Below, piece after piece: positions 54,148-64,000 of a stretch of 64,000 bases of DNA. The position numbers and the translations under genes are program-made. The notes under the pieces were generated by a model. It did not search any database. It was given only the letters and a program-made list of their open reading frames with translations, and was not told the DNA's origin. The stretch covers positions 1,243,501 to 1,307,500 of the forward strand of contig NW_022145545.1 of the NCBI RefSeq assembly GCF_000002235.5. The letters are read 5' to 3'. The stretch is from Strongylocentrotus purpuratus. Its lineage: Eukaryota > Echinodermata > Echinoidea > Camarodonta > Strongylocentrotidae. Position 1 is the first letter of the stretch, and each line of letters begins with the position of its first letter.

Positions 54148-55670
54148 GATAATAATAATAATAATAATACAGAGTATTTGTAATGCGCCAACTCCACATG
54201 AATAATGTGTTCGAGGCGCATGGAGAAGAAAAGATATAAGTACACAAAAAAATACACACAAAAATGAACAACGACAATGTGAAAATAAAACTAAATCTAC
54301 TGAAAAGCTGCTTTGAACAAATGAGTTTTAAGGGCATGTTTAAAGCAATCTACACTTGAAATATAACGAATATGTTGTGGCAATTGGTTCCATAGGTAAG
54401 GTCCAGCGTGTGCAAATGACCGATCCCCCCATGATTTCTTAGTTTTCGGAACAACAAGCAATTGAGAATCAGAAGATCTTAAGCGTCTGGGAGGATTATA
54501 AGACATTAACAAATTAATATTGTACTCTGGGGCAGATCCATGTATACAGTGAAAAACAAGCAATAATAATTTAAATACAATACGGGATTCAACAGGTAAC
54601 CACTGTAGTGAAGACAAAACAGGAGTAATGTGAGAAATACGTCTAGTAAGGGTAACAATACGGGCTGCTGAATTTTGTAATTTTTGTAACCGTGAGAGTT
54701 GAGATTGTGGCAGCTGAAACAAAAGTGCATTACCAAAGTCCAGTCGAGACGATATGAGGGCATGAACTATTTTTTCTGTGGCCGAGCGGGTTAAATACTT
54801 GCGAATAATGCCTAAATTACGTAGTTGATACCTGACAGATTTACAAACAGCCAGGATCTGAACTGACATGGACATCGTAGAATCAAATAAAACTCCAAGA
54901 TTTCTACATGATTTAGATGGAGTGATAACATCATCATCAACCCTAATAGAGGGAAGGCTCACCCTGTCTAATACAGTTTTAGAACCGATAAACAACAGCT
55001 CTGATTTCTCTTGATTTAATTTCAAGGAATTAGAGCTCATCCATTTCTTGATATCATGAACACAAGCTTCAAGTTTTGTGATGGTATCAATGACATTGGT
55101 TTGGTTAGGTAGGAATGATGTATACAGTTGGATATCGTCTGCATAACAATGGTAATTAAAAGAGTGACATTGTAAAATCTGTTTTAGACCACTTAAGTAA
55201 ATTGAGAAAAGTGTTGGGCCTCCAACAGATCCTTGCGGAACACCACTAACCAACGCAGCAGGATCAGACTTTGAATCATTAACACAAACAATTTGAGACC
55301 TTTCAAATAAGTATGACTTAAACCATTTAAGAGCTTTTCCATCTACACCAAGTGATTTCAAAGTATCTAACATAATTATATGATTGACAGTATCAAATGC
55401 GGAAGATAGATCAAGTAGTAACAGAACAGTAATTCTTCCATCATCCATGTCCCTTAAGACATCATTTGATAGGTTGACGAGCGAGGTCTCTACACCATGA
55501 TGCGGCCGATATGCAGACTGACGATTGTCCAGAAGATCATTATCTAGAAGATATTCTGATAGTCTTGAGAAGACAACACGCTCTAGGATCTTGGACAGAA
55601 ATGGAAGGTTCGACACAGGCCGGTAATTCTGAAGAGCCTCTGGATCAAGAGATGGCAAGAGATACAATAC
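54148..55670 (-). mobile_element. 5'-truncated LINE (CR1/L2-like) with intact reverse transcriptase frame
   Basis: The open frame runs from about 55667 to a TAG at 54297-54299 (456 codons) without interruption. Reverse transcriptase motifs in order: NYRPVSNLPFLSKILERVV, QSAYRPHHGVET, LLLDLSSAFDTVNH, SGVPQGSVGGPTLF and the catalytic YADD in HCYADDIQLY. It then has the CR1/L2/Rex-type C-terminal region (LQNSAARIVT, LQWLPVESRIVFK, LWNQLPQHIR). The endonuclease and 5' end are absent; similarity starts near PSLDPE and abuts a CA-rich microsatellite. PQGSVGGP departs from the usual PQGSVLGP. The tail is ATT repeats at 54149-54168. The clean frame suggests a young insertion, though this copy cannot move by itself. 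Confidence 0.9.
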
Positions 55671-55675
55671 TTATC

Positions 55676-55755
55676 TCTACATACGCGCACACACCACATG
55701 CACTCACACGCACACGCACGTACACTCACACGCACTCACACGCACACACAACACA
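55676..55755. repeat. CA-rich microsatellite at the LINE's truncated end
   Basis: Imperfect CACACG/CACTCACA units directly adjoining the 5' truncation point of the LINE. Confidence 0.85.
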
Positions 55756-55779
55756 TTCGCGTTTCTGGGCCCCGGTGCA

Positions 55780-56090
55780 TACACTTATAAACGGAGGGCC
55801 AAAGTCAAATATCATGATTAGATTTTGAGTTCCTAGCCACTACCTCGTAAACCAAGCAAAACTTCTTTATTCGAAAGATTTCATCATAACATATAATGTT
55901 TCAGAGGTTTTTTTTTGTATCGGTCACCCCCTGAATCAGAGGGGGAGCCAAAAAAGCAGCTCTTTTGACGAAAAATAGTATTTTGTAGATAATATTTTTC
56001 CATTTTACATTATGAGTTTGATGTCATTTGGAAGGGAATGACATTTCAAAATACACATTTCAATGGAGCTAAGATTAATTGACATCACAA
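55780..56090. repeat. Left arm of a long inverted repeat around the SLC17 last exon
   Basis: GGAGGGCCAAAGTC, TTTATTCGAAAGATTTCATC and TTTCAGAGGTTTTTTTT reappear reverse-complemented at 58400-58725 in the same order, with weaker similarity continuing to about 56090. The arms are diverged, so they are probably two old copies of one dispersed element in opposite orientation. Confidence 0.7.
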
Positions 56091-56667
56091 CATGATTTAA
56101 TATACAAGCTTATACAAATTATAACACAGAACTGACAGAAGCACGTGTGGCCCTTACTCTGGTGGAAATGTCCCAATTAGTCTTTGGAAAAAAAGGGATT
56201 TGCCGATATTTTGTTAGTCTACCTTTGATCTACTATGTTTTAATCTATATACTTTACTGTGCATAATAGTCTACATTTGTGTAGTGTTTGCAGCACATAG
56301 TTTCATGCAATACAACTGGCCTACTATTGTGAAAATGTTTCTTATATTGGGGGGAGGAAGTTACATACTTGAATATTTTGACTTGTCTATGAAATTACAC
56401 ATTTGAAGTGTTTGGCAACTTTGACGTATAGATTAAAGCCCCAGGTGAAAATACCTATATGCCTGCGACCCACCAATACTTCATGATTATTATAAAATTA
56501 AATGCACACAGAATTTCTACTCTTTACTTTGTAATACCCATTGATGTAAAAACGAATGAGAAATAAGAACAGGTATAATTTCAAACTCATAGCCTCTTAA
56601 TCTTATTAAAGCACACGAACTCTTTAAGATATTTCAGTAAACGACTAAATACAATAGTAGAAGGTTG

Positions 56668-57284
56668 TAAGGGTCGGGTGACATCCAAATATAAGTTGAT
56701 TCCTGTTGATGTGCAGTGCTGCATACATCTCATATTTTGTTATTCAAAATCTAAATATATTTCATACATTTCTAAATATTATTAAAAATGATTTTCTCAG
56801 ACCTGCTAGGCTCTACCCTAAAAAATGCTCCAGATCTCATTCATCTTTTGACATCGTCTGTCAATCATTATTGAGCTAACAAGAGACAGTGGTACAATGT
56901 ATGTAGCTTGATCAGAGCTGACCACCTTATTTACACTAGACCATACTATATCGGAGTTGCTATGTCAGACGTGCTGTAGCATCACCAGGAAAAGAAGGGT
57001 AATGTGGAGGTATTGCATGAAAGAATGCAATTAGTGTGAGCATGTGTTGATCAGGAGGAAGGAATACATACCACTATCTCTTGTTAAGTCACTAATGATT
57101 GACAGATGATGTCACAAGAAGAATGAGATCTGGAGCAGTTTTTTTAGGGTGGAGGTTAGGAGGTCTGAGAAAATCAATTTGAATAATATGTAGAAATCTA
57201 TGAAATAAATTTGGATTTTGAATAACAAAATATGAAATGTATGCAGCCCTGCGTATCAACAGGAATCAACTTAACCCGACCTTT
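56668..57284. mobile_element. Foldback element with ~220-bp inverted arms
   Basis: Arms 56668-56892 and 57071-57284 are inverted copies: AAGTTGATTCCTGTTGAT, CATATTTTGTTATTCAAAAT, GATTTTCTCAGACC and CTGTCAATCATT occur in both, around a loop of about 180 bp. The termini share AAGGTCGGGT-like sequence, with a ~15-base difference near the left end. The arms are clearly diverged from each other. There is no coding capacity, and no target duplication was established. Confidence 0.75.
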
Positions 57285-57571
57285 AAAACAGTAAGAATAT
57301 TGCTCAATCGACGAGGTAACTTGGCAGGCAGAAACGCCTTCGAATTACTAGTTGGAGAATACGAGCCAGTGGACTTCTTTTATAGAAAATCTTATGGAAA
57401 TTATTACCGAACAGTGCTGGACATTACCACACAATATTATTTCCTGTTTTCCAAGATTGTGTTTCATTCACTCTTACGACTTCTTTTTCAAACTCAGTTC
57501 TAAACATGGATATATAATACATTGCAAAATACATCAGTCCTTCCACATTATCAGTTTTCATAAAAACTCGC

Positions 57572-57761
57572 TTATTCGTCACCGTGACTGTCTGGGATTG
57601 CTTGATAGTCTTGTTTAGCCCAATGTTGAAGCTCGACTGTGCCGAAGATAATAAAGGTCAAACCCCCGAATCCGTAGAAACCTGCTACTATCCACATCAC
57701 CTTCTGCCAACCTGTAATATTGGACTGGGTATTTAGTTTGCAAGAGAGATAGAGAGAGGGA

Positions 57762-57794
<33 letters not shown>

Positions 57795-60700
57795 CGGGAG
57801 AGAGAGAGACAAAAAGACAAACCATATATATTCTATGGAAATAACATTTATATCACGGGGGGGGGGGGGGGGCAACTGCCAATGCCCACTTTTCCAGAAA
57901 CATCCCAGAGTACAGAAAAAGTACTTATCAAAATCAAAATCCTTTGAACTTTCTGCACTACTAAAATGTCCAATCACCTTTTTTTCAGTTAATATACCGA
58001 GATACTGGACAAAATTACATTTTTGGCCAAAATTTTCCTTTCTCACATTTAAGTTATTTTGATTATCCTTCTTTTGAAATCCAATCCATGGTGATTAGAG
58101 GTTTTACTTAAAAGTTATCTTTAAAACTCGATGTAAACACACCAAACAGGTCTCTAATGCACTAATACACGGATATACATATATGCATTATATGTTGTTT
58201 TTGTGGAAATAAAAAATTTGGGTTGCTATAACTTTTTATTAAAAAGAGATATAAACCTCTCCTTTGCACAGGATATTTTCCCTGTACATGGACAAGTTTC
58301 TTGAAAATTATGAAAAAATGCCCTTCTCCGATTTTGATACATAGAAATTTATGGTTTTTGATCAAATTCAATATTTCGAAAAAAAATTACAAAACTTTTT
58401 TTTGTTTAAACTGAAATCCCAAATTCGTTAGAATGTATCGAAATGTGGAAAATTTAATTTTCTTTCATATAACACCAAACTCCTGGTGGTTTAAGGTCTC
58501 CTTGAAAAATTATTTACAAAATACCCTTTATCTTCAAAAGGGCCGCTTTTTTGACGCCCCCTCCTATTGAGGGGTGTTCGCTACGAATACAAAAAGAAAA
58601 AAAACCTCTGAAATATTGTGTATTATGATAAAACCTTTCGAATAAACAAGGTGTGCTTAGTTTATGCGATAGTGGCAGGCAAACCTCCCTTTTCTGACTT
58701 TGGCCCTCTGCTTTATACGCCCAATTCAGATTAAAGTGAATAAAAACTAAGGTAAGTCAAGACTTATAATTGCTAACCATTTTTCCATCTTCTTTCATTA
58801 TGTTAGCTATATATAGCTGAGGTATTTGTGCACAACTGACATAAGCAATCATCTCGTGATTGTTTGTAATTTTAGCCAAACCTGTATTTCAGTCAAGACG
58901 CCGACGATGTAGGGCCCGATAATGCCGCCTAGAGTACCGGCCGTGTTCATCATTCCCATAGCCGAACCAGCAAAGGGACCTGCGATGTCCAGTAAGGCCA
59001 CGAAGTGACCAGAGAAAGATATGCCGACCCCACCCATGGCTAGGGTCAAGAACGTCACGGACAGAGCAGTGTTGCACCGTGAAAAACCGGTGAGGATAAG
59101 AAAGAACGCCCCCGATCCAAAACCTTCCCCGGAAAAACAAGATACAAGTGAAGTAAACAATAAGAAGCAAACAAACAACACAATATAAGAAACTATAAAC
59201 AAAAATCAATAACAATGTGAACTGATGAGAATTCGTGGTAAGTATTTATTTAAGATTATCTGAATCTCTAGCGATGTACCGATTAATTTTCTCTTACATT
59301 TATTCACTGACTTATAACCAAAGGCCCCCCCCCTTTTTTAATGCCGAGAAAAAAGAAGTTGTATTGAGTCTATAGTACGCTGGGGTTCGCACCCAAATCC
59401 GATGTAACCCCCTGATTTTCAACTTCTGGGCATGCCAATGACGCTCTCTATTGAAATACTGCCATTATCAGTTGACCGACAAGACCGACAAGACTGACGG
59501 CCCTCGAGACCGACGACTGACAATATTTGTCTCGTGTTAACCCACTGCCAAGTTGTAAGAAGGTGCGTAAAACAGATGTCGATCTCGTGAGACGTCGTCC
59601 TTCCAAGCCGTCTGCTAACCGGGCTCTAACCTACTACTATTTACTAAGCGGCCCACAGACAGCTTCATCATAAATTTAAAAGCTCGTACGTTGCACACGA
59701 GGCGTTATTGCGATTGCGTCACTGCCCACGCCTATCTTGTCTGTAAAAGATTTTCGCTAGTATTTTAGAAACTGAATTGACTCTTTGCACTGTCCATTTT
59801 GCGTTATTTTTTGTCTACGATGTTACTATCTCGTGGTGCGTCCAAGAGCACGCTAGTTTCTCACGTAGCCCATATACAATGGGCGTGAGGGAAATGACAC
59901 AAAAAATATCGATTGCACAAAGCGAGACGTCATTCGCCTCATGAAGAACGGCGAAAAAACAGTCTTTGACGCGGCCTTTAATTTACAGGTTCGTTTAGCG
60001 CAGGTGAGAGGGCGCTTTAAACGAAGGATCGCATGCAACAAACTTTAGGAGAAATAATTGCGTTACCTATTGCTGCCATAAGTTTTCTGGTTGCTACTTT
60101 ACTGAGTATCCTCCGGGCGAAGAGAGCATCTGAGATGTAACTGAAAACGAGCATTACAACGAATTGCAGGGCGTAGGGTAAAGCCGAATATATGCCAGCC
60201 TATCAAATGACAGAAACAAAAAAATATTGAAATTATTTTAAAAATATGTCTCGTGAGATAAATTTCTGCGATCCGACACCCTTATCGTCAATATGTGTAA
60301 ATCTTGCCAAAAACTGTCCAGAGATCGGGATTTAAAAAAAAAATATTGGATGACTAACAAAAGAGCGATTTGTACCAACAAATTTGTACCACGGATGAGC
60401 TTATGGAAGTTTATGGCAAAAGTTAGCCAGAAGATGCCGTCACGGGGATCGCCTTGTCATGAATTATCATGCAATTGGTAAGCACAATTATGATTATTCC
60501 CCCTCCCGACCTGTCTCTGCTCATATTGTTCAGCACGCCTCGATCTGCTCACAGGAAAATATTTCTTAGATTGGATATATAACTCTTTTCTAACTATAAT
60601 CAACCACCCTGAATAAGGTTTTTAGCACTATAAACTTACGAGTTCTATGGGAACATTAAGTGCTTCGCTGTAGTAGAGCGGTAGGTTGACGAGGAGGGTG

Positions 60701-61188
60701 AACATGCCTAGCGTGTGTGGAAAATGAGTGAAAACTTGGCACCACATGGCTGGGGAACTGAGGATACTTCTCCATGGTATGGATGGTCTCAGTGTCTGTG
60801 GAAATAGAAAAGAAAACGATCTACTACAGATGATGTTGCGATGTGTTGTGGTCTAGTGGATTCGTCTACAAAATGTGAACCACAAGGTGCAGGGTTCGAA
60901 TCCCTGCCGCAGGTTTTATCAGCTGATAACGGAAATAAAACGGTATGCCATAGTTAAATGTTCCCATTACTACCCATATTCTATAAATTCCTGGCATGTT
61001 ATTTGCTATTTTCTTTGTATATATGGTGCAATTGCAAACAATAGTCAGTTCAGGTATTAAGAGATAATTGTTGACAGCTGGTCACACCAGCAGTTCCTGT
61101 AACGAGACTCCAAAATAGGTCCAGCAAATAGGTTTGCTATTGCTCAGATGTTTATATATCACTAATCTTGTACCCCCCCCCCCCCCCC

Positions 61189-61222
<34 letters not shown>

Positions 61223-63595
61223 AACACATGAAACAACATAAAAACTCACAAGTTGATAGTATTGACGTTTACAATTATCTGGGAGAAAGGTGACGTTGCA
61301 TGACACATAAGGAAGAAAATATATGCATGATTCAGACAAAGTTTAGTTTTTGAACTGGTCTCCATCCTTAATTCATATGCTTTACTTTCTATGCCCTTGC
61401 ATTAGGTGTATATCACGTTAGAGTACAACTTACGTTGGAATGTTTTAGGCCCTCTTCCAGATATTCACGCTCTTCTTTAGATATCCATGGGTGTTCACGT
61501 GGTGAACTGTAGGCAACAAAGCTCCACAAGATGAACCAAAGACAGCCTACCGTACCTGCAAAATATGATTGACAGTTCATTTGTTCATCATTAGTGTATG
61601 TACATGTATTTGCTCGGAATACGGTCTGCAAGACTGAAGGTTCATCAAACTAAAGGTTTATTTCATCTTTTAAATCTTTGGCTCGGTCATCTAAGATGTA
61701 CCCGCACAACTAGCAGATCCGAAATCCATTTTTGGCAGACCCATTTTGAGTAATAATTTGAAAAGAAAATAATACCGTTCATTTAATACCGTACAAGCCG
61801 GCCTCCCTATGCAATCTTCCACTTTCAGAGAATTGAGATAAATATTATGATAAGGCCGACATTTATAATTCCCTTGCAGTATTTTAGTTTTGCATGGATC
61901 CTTCAAATTGTATATTGGAAAAAGAAGAAAAAGACAGGGAGGAGGGTGAAACAGGAGAGAAAATGCAGAAGGTGTAAGTAGCAATTATCACTAACCAAAT
62001 ACGTAGAATGGAAGAGGCCACCCGCCTATCACATCTAGATTAATGAGATATCCTGTCAATGCATTACCCAACACATTTCCACTGTTGAATCCTGAAATCG
62101 GAAAACAAAATGTAGATATTAACACATAGTAGAGTGCGGAATTCCACTTAAATCAAATAGAGCCAGTCACTTCCATAATCCGAAGGCCTACAGATGAGGA
62201 ATTTTAAGTCTTGGAAGTTTTTCCGACAAGAGCTTGGTCCATGATGCATGTACTAGTTCGCCTGGTACGTAACATTATCAAGAGAATAGATCCGCCCATG
62301 TCACGTTAAAAGGCTTTTATAATGCCACGAATTTCGTCATTAATATATCTCATTTACATTTTCGTCAGGAATATTGTAAATCGATAGGCAGAAATAAATC
62401 TCATTTTCAGCATATCTGCACTTATTATTTAGTGTGAGGTTTCTTTTAACATTTCCATTCTTCCCCTATCCCTCAAGCCCTTCCAGATTTCTTGACGCTA
62501 TACTGGCTGTTCTCTTGAAGAGAAAAGTAGATGGCAAAAGTAGGGGAACTTGAGAAAGACAAAATAGAACACATAAAAAAGGGGAACTTAAGAAAGAAAA
62601 AGGAGTGGATGAAGAAGATGATGATAGTGATAATGATGAAATATGTATTGATGATTATGATGAAGAAGAAGAAAAAATAAAGACGAGAATAATGGTTTGA
62701 AAGCTGTCATCAAACCTCTTAGGTTGCAAGAAAGGGAAAATAATATATCATTTTACCTACGAAACCGATCACGCTTAGACTGCTCCTTTCCTCTGGATGT
62801 GCCCATTTAGACCACATGGCAAGCAAACTTGGGAAAGAGACGCCCTGAAAGAAAAATCATGATAGCCTATATAGACATATGAGGCATAACAAATGGTATA
62901 TGGGGAGGGAGGGAGGGTCATACACAAGACTGAAGGCTTACAAGGCTAAAGACTTGCAAACACGACGACCACTTGAACTTTCAGGAATGTGGAAATGCTC
63001 AGGAGAATGATTTTTTCACCCGACCTAAACTTTTGGTTGGCCGAACCTTGTGGAATGTATGTGGAACGTTCACGGCACATGACAAACCAAACAAGTTTTT
63101 ACTAAACTGAAGGGTTACCATCAGACACAACTGTTTTTTCTCGAATGTCCTGCTCTGTTTTTAATTGGGCTGTGTCAACAGCATTTGATTCAATCATAGA
63201 CTTACCACATGGTGCTATTCAGTTTCGGTGGGTCCTCATGGGCTTTTCTGTATTAATAATTTACTAAGGTTTCTAGACTGTTACACCATTTCGGTTTAAT
63301 ATCATACTTAGGCTATTTGAAACGACGGGGAAGCTCAATCTTGTCTGTCTTTCCTTACCTCACCCAGTCCACTGAAGAACCTAGTTACAAAGTACCACTC
63401 TGTTCCAGCATAAGCAGCTACTGGCCCCAGGAGAGTGCATACACTTGACAGCAGAAATCCAAACCCGAGGACCCATTTCATACCAAACTTGTCAGAAAGC
63501 CAGCCGCCGGGGATTTGCGTGAAGATGTAGCCGTAAAAGAAACCCGCGAGGAGTAGTTCTTGTGTTTGTGTATCCCACAGAAACTCGCCAGAACT
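57572..63595 (-). CDS. SLC17-family (sialin/VGLUT-like) anion transporter, last eight exons
   Basis: SLC17 proteins are 12-span MFS carriers moving organic anions, or phosphate with sodium, across lysosomal, vesicular or plasma membranes. Exons on the minus strand: 63359-63595, 62757-62844, 61996-62091, 61434-61555, 60640-60795, 60067-60199, 58882-59123, 57572-57724 (stop at 57572-57574). They join in frame to 408 residues. Diagnostic blocks: AGFFYGYIFTQIPGGWLSDK (MFS loop 2-3), FSGLGEGVSFPSLLAMWSKW, GGWPLPFYVFG, PWRSILSSPAMW, GIYSALPYALQF, MGMMNTAGTLGGIIGPYIVG and GWQKVMWIVAGFYGFG. Roughly 100 N-terminal residues lie beyond the right edge. Human sialin's His in FPAMHAMW is Leu here, and the NHLDIAP block reads VALLDIAG, so this is a divergent member and its substrate cannot be assigned. 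The last acceptor uses ACCCAG at 57730-57725, preceded by a CT microsatellite. Confidence 0.92.
57737..57816 (-). promoter_or_regulatory. CT microsatellite serving as pyrimidine tract of the last SLC17 acceptor
   Basis: On the transcribed strand an imperfect CT repeat of about 75 bases ends some 20 bases before the final acceptor ACCCAG. No other pyrimidine tract is available there, so a length-variable repeat supplies the splice signal. Confidence 0.7.
57855..57873. repeat. Poly-G run
   Basis: About 17 G in the last SLC17 intron; length uncertain. Confidence 0.7.
58400..58725. repeat. Right arm of the long inverted repeat around the SLC17 last exon
   Basis: Reverse complement of the 55780-56090 arm (AACCTCTGAAATATTGTG, CTTTCGAATAAACAAGG, GACTTTGGCCCTC). 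It lies in the last SLC17 intron, between exons 58882-59123 and 57572-57724. Confidence 0.7.
60845..60920 (+). mobile_element. tRNA-derived SINE head in an SLC17 intron
   Basis: A-box GTGGTCTAGTGG and B-box GGTTCGAATCC match the tRNA-like head of the SINE at 1140 (shared GTGAACCAC and GGTTCRAATCCCTG). The SINE body beyond about 60920 is not recognisable, so this is a truncated or diverged copy. It is not a functional tRNA: I cannot close an acceptor stem. Confidence 0.65.
61172..61220. repeat. Poly-C followed by poly-A
   Basis: About 17 C then about 30 A in an SLC17 intron; an A-tail-like or simple-sequence run with uncertain length. Confidence 0.85.
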
Positions 63596-63931
63596 CTACA
63601 AAATGTTACCGACAGATACAACAACAAATAGCTGTAGTAAAACTAAATTTTCTCAAAAAAAATTATGATATTGATTGTAAGTACTTAATTTGAATTTATT
63701 CTTCGTTAGAGTTGGTCTAATCGATTATAGTTATACTTCCCTCAAGGGCAGTCCAAGGAGACATATGGAACTGAATTATCGTACATACTCTCAGCGGTAA
63801 TACTGTGTTTCCTTGATTATTTTTGGACATACATTTAAAATGTCTGGTTCTTTGAAACACGTGAGTGTAAAGAAACTGACACTGAAATGAACAAAAGAAA
63901 CGGACCCCGACATTCTCGTTTCATTCCTTAA

Positions 63932-64000
63932 AAGTAAAGACCAGTTTTGGAAACACCCCCCTCTCAAAAATGAAATGGAAGCTCTTATTACCAATCATGT
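63932..64000 (+). mobile_element. TTAA-flanked MITE, second copy, cut by the window end
   Basis: After TTAA (63928-63931) it starts AAGTAAAGACCAGTTTTGG and continues ACCCCCCTCTCAAAAATGAA, then GGAAGCTCTTATTACCAATC. This matches the first 70 bases of the element at 38348 with a handful of differences. Confidence 0.85.

Noticed and set aside
57237-57618. Two overlapping plus-strand frames of 88 codons
   Set aside because: They overlap the foldback arm and the SLC17 last exon on the opposite strand and show no protein-like features.

Overview
The window is eukaryotic nuclear DNA from an animal. It is AT-rich, with genes split into many short exons separated by 0.3-10 kb introns full of tRNA-derived SINEs, MITEs and microsatellites. 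The SINE tails ending in ATT repeats, the hAT-like and TTAA-type MITEs and the CR1/L2-like LINE suggest a marine invertebrate deuterostome, most likely an echinoderm such as a sea urchin. That placement is an inference from repeat style, not proof.

Three protein genes are present. (1) 503-12802, minus strand: XRCC5 (Ku80), the DNA-end-binding subunit of the Ku heterodimer. Fourteen exons join in frame to 583 codons; the C-terminal quarter lies beyond the left edge. (2) 16384-51111, plus strand: a large unrecognised gene that I reconstruct as 29 exons closing in one frame at 1,698 residues. It carries three CxxC pairs, a charged helix, repeated LKKTE motifs next to polyproline, a long PEVK-like segment, coiled coils and a C-terminal EF-hand-like module. 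It looks like a cytoskeletal or scaffold protein and is the most interesting item here. (3) 57572-63595, minus strand: the last eight exons of an SLC17-family (sialin/VGLUT-like) organic anion transporter of the major facilitator superfamily; its first exon(s) lie beyond the right edge.

Layout: XRCC5 and the large gene are head to head across 3.6 kb (12803-16383) holding an hAT-like element full of degenerate GGGGCACTT repeats, microsatellites and a SINE. The large gene and the SLC17 gene are tail to tail across 6.5 kb (51112-57571) holding a 5'-truncated LINE with an uninterrupted reverse transcriptase frame, a short ATT-tailed repeat, a foldback element and one arm of a long inverted repeat. 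The other arm lies in the last SLC17 intron, so the pair brackets the terminal exon.

Recurrent themes: triplet-repeat tracts start within about 30 bases of splice donors and are open in the exon frame (Asp/Gly-rich in XRCC5 intron 14, Glu-rich in intron 23 of the large gene). Mobile elements sit very close to splice sites. Two perfect 22-bp-stem hairpins occur. All exon joins were made by eye from GT/AG sites, reading-frame closure and recalled family sequences; no search or transcript evidence was available. No rRNA, CRISPR, plasmid or phage features were seen.
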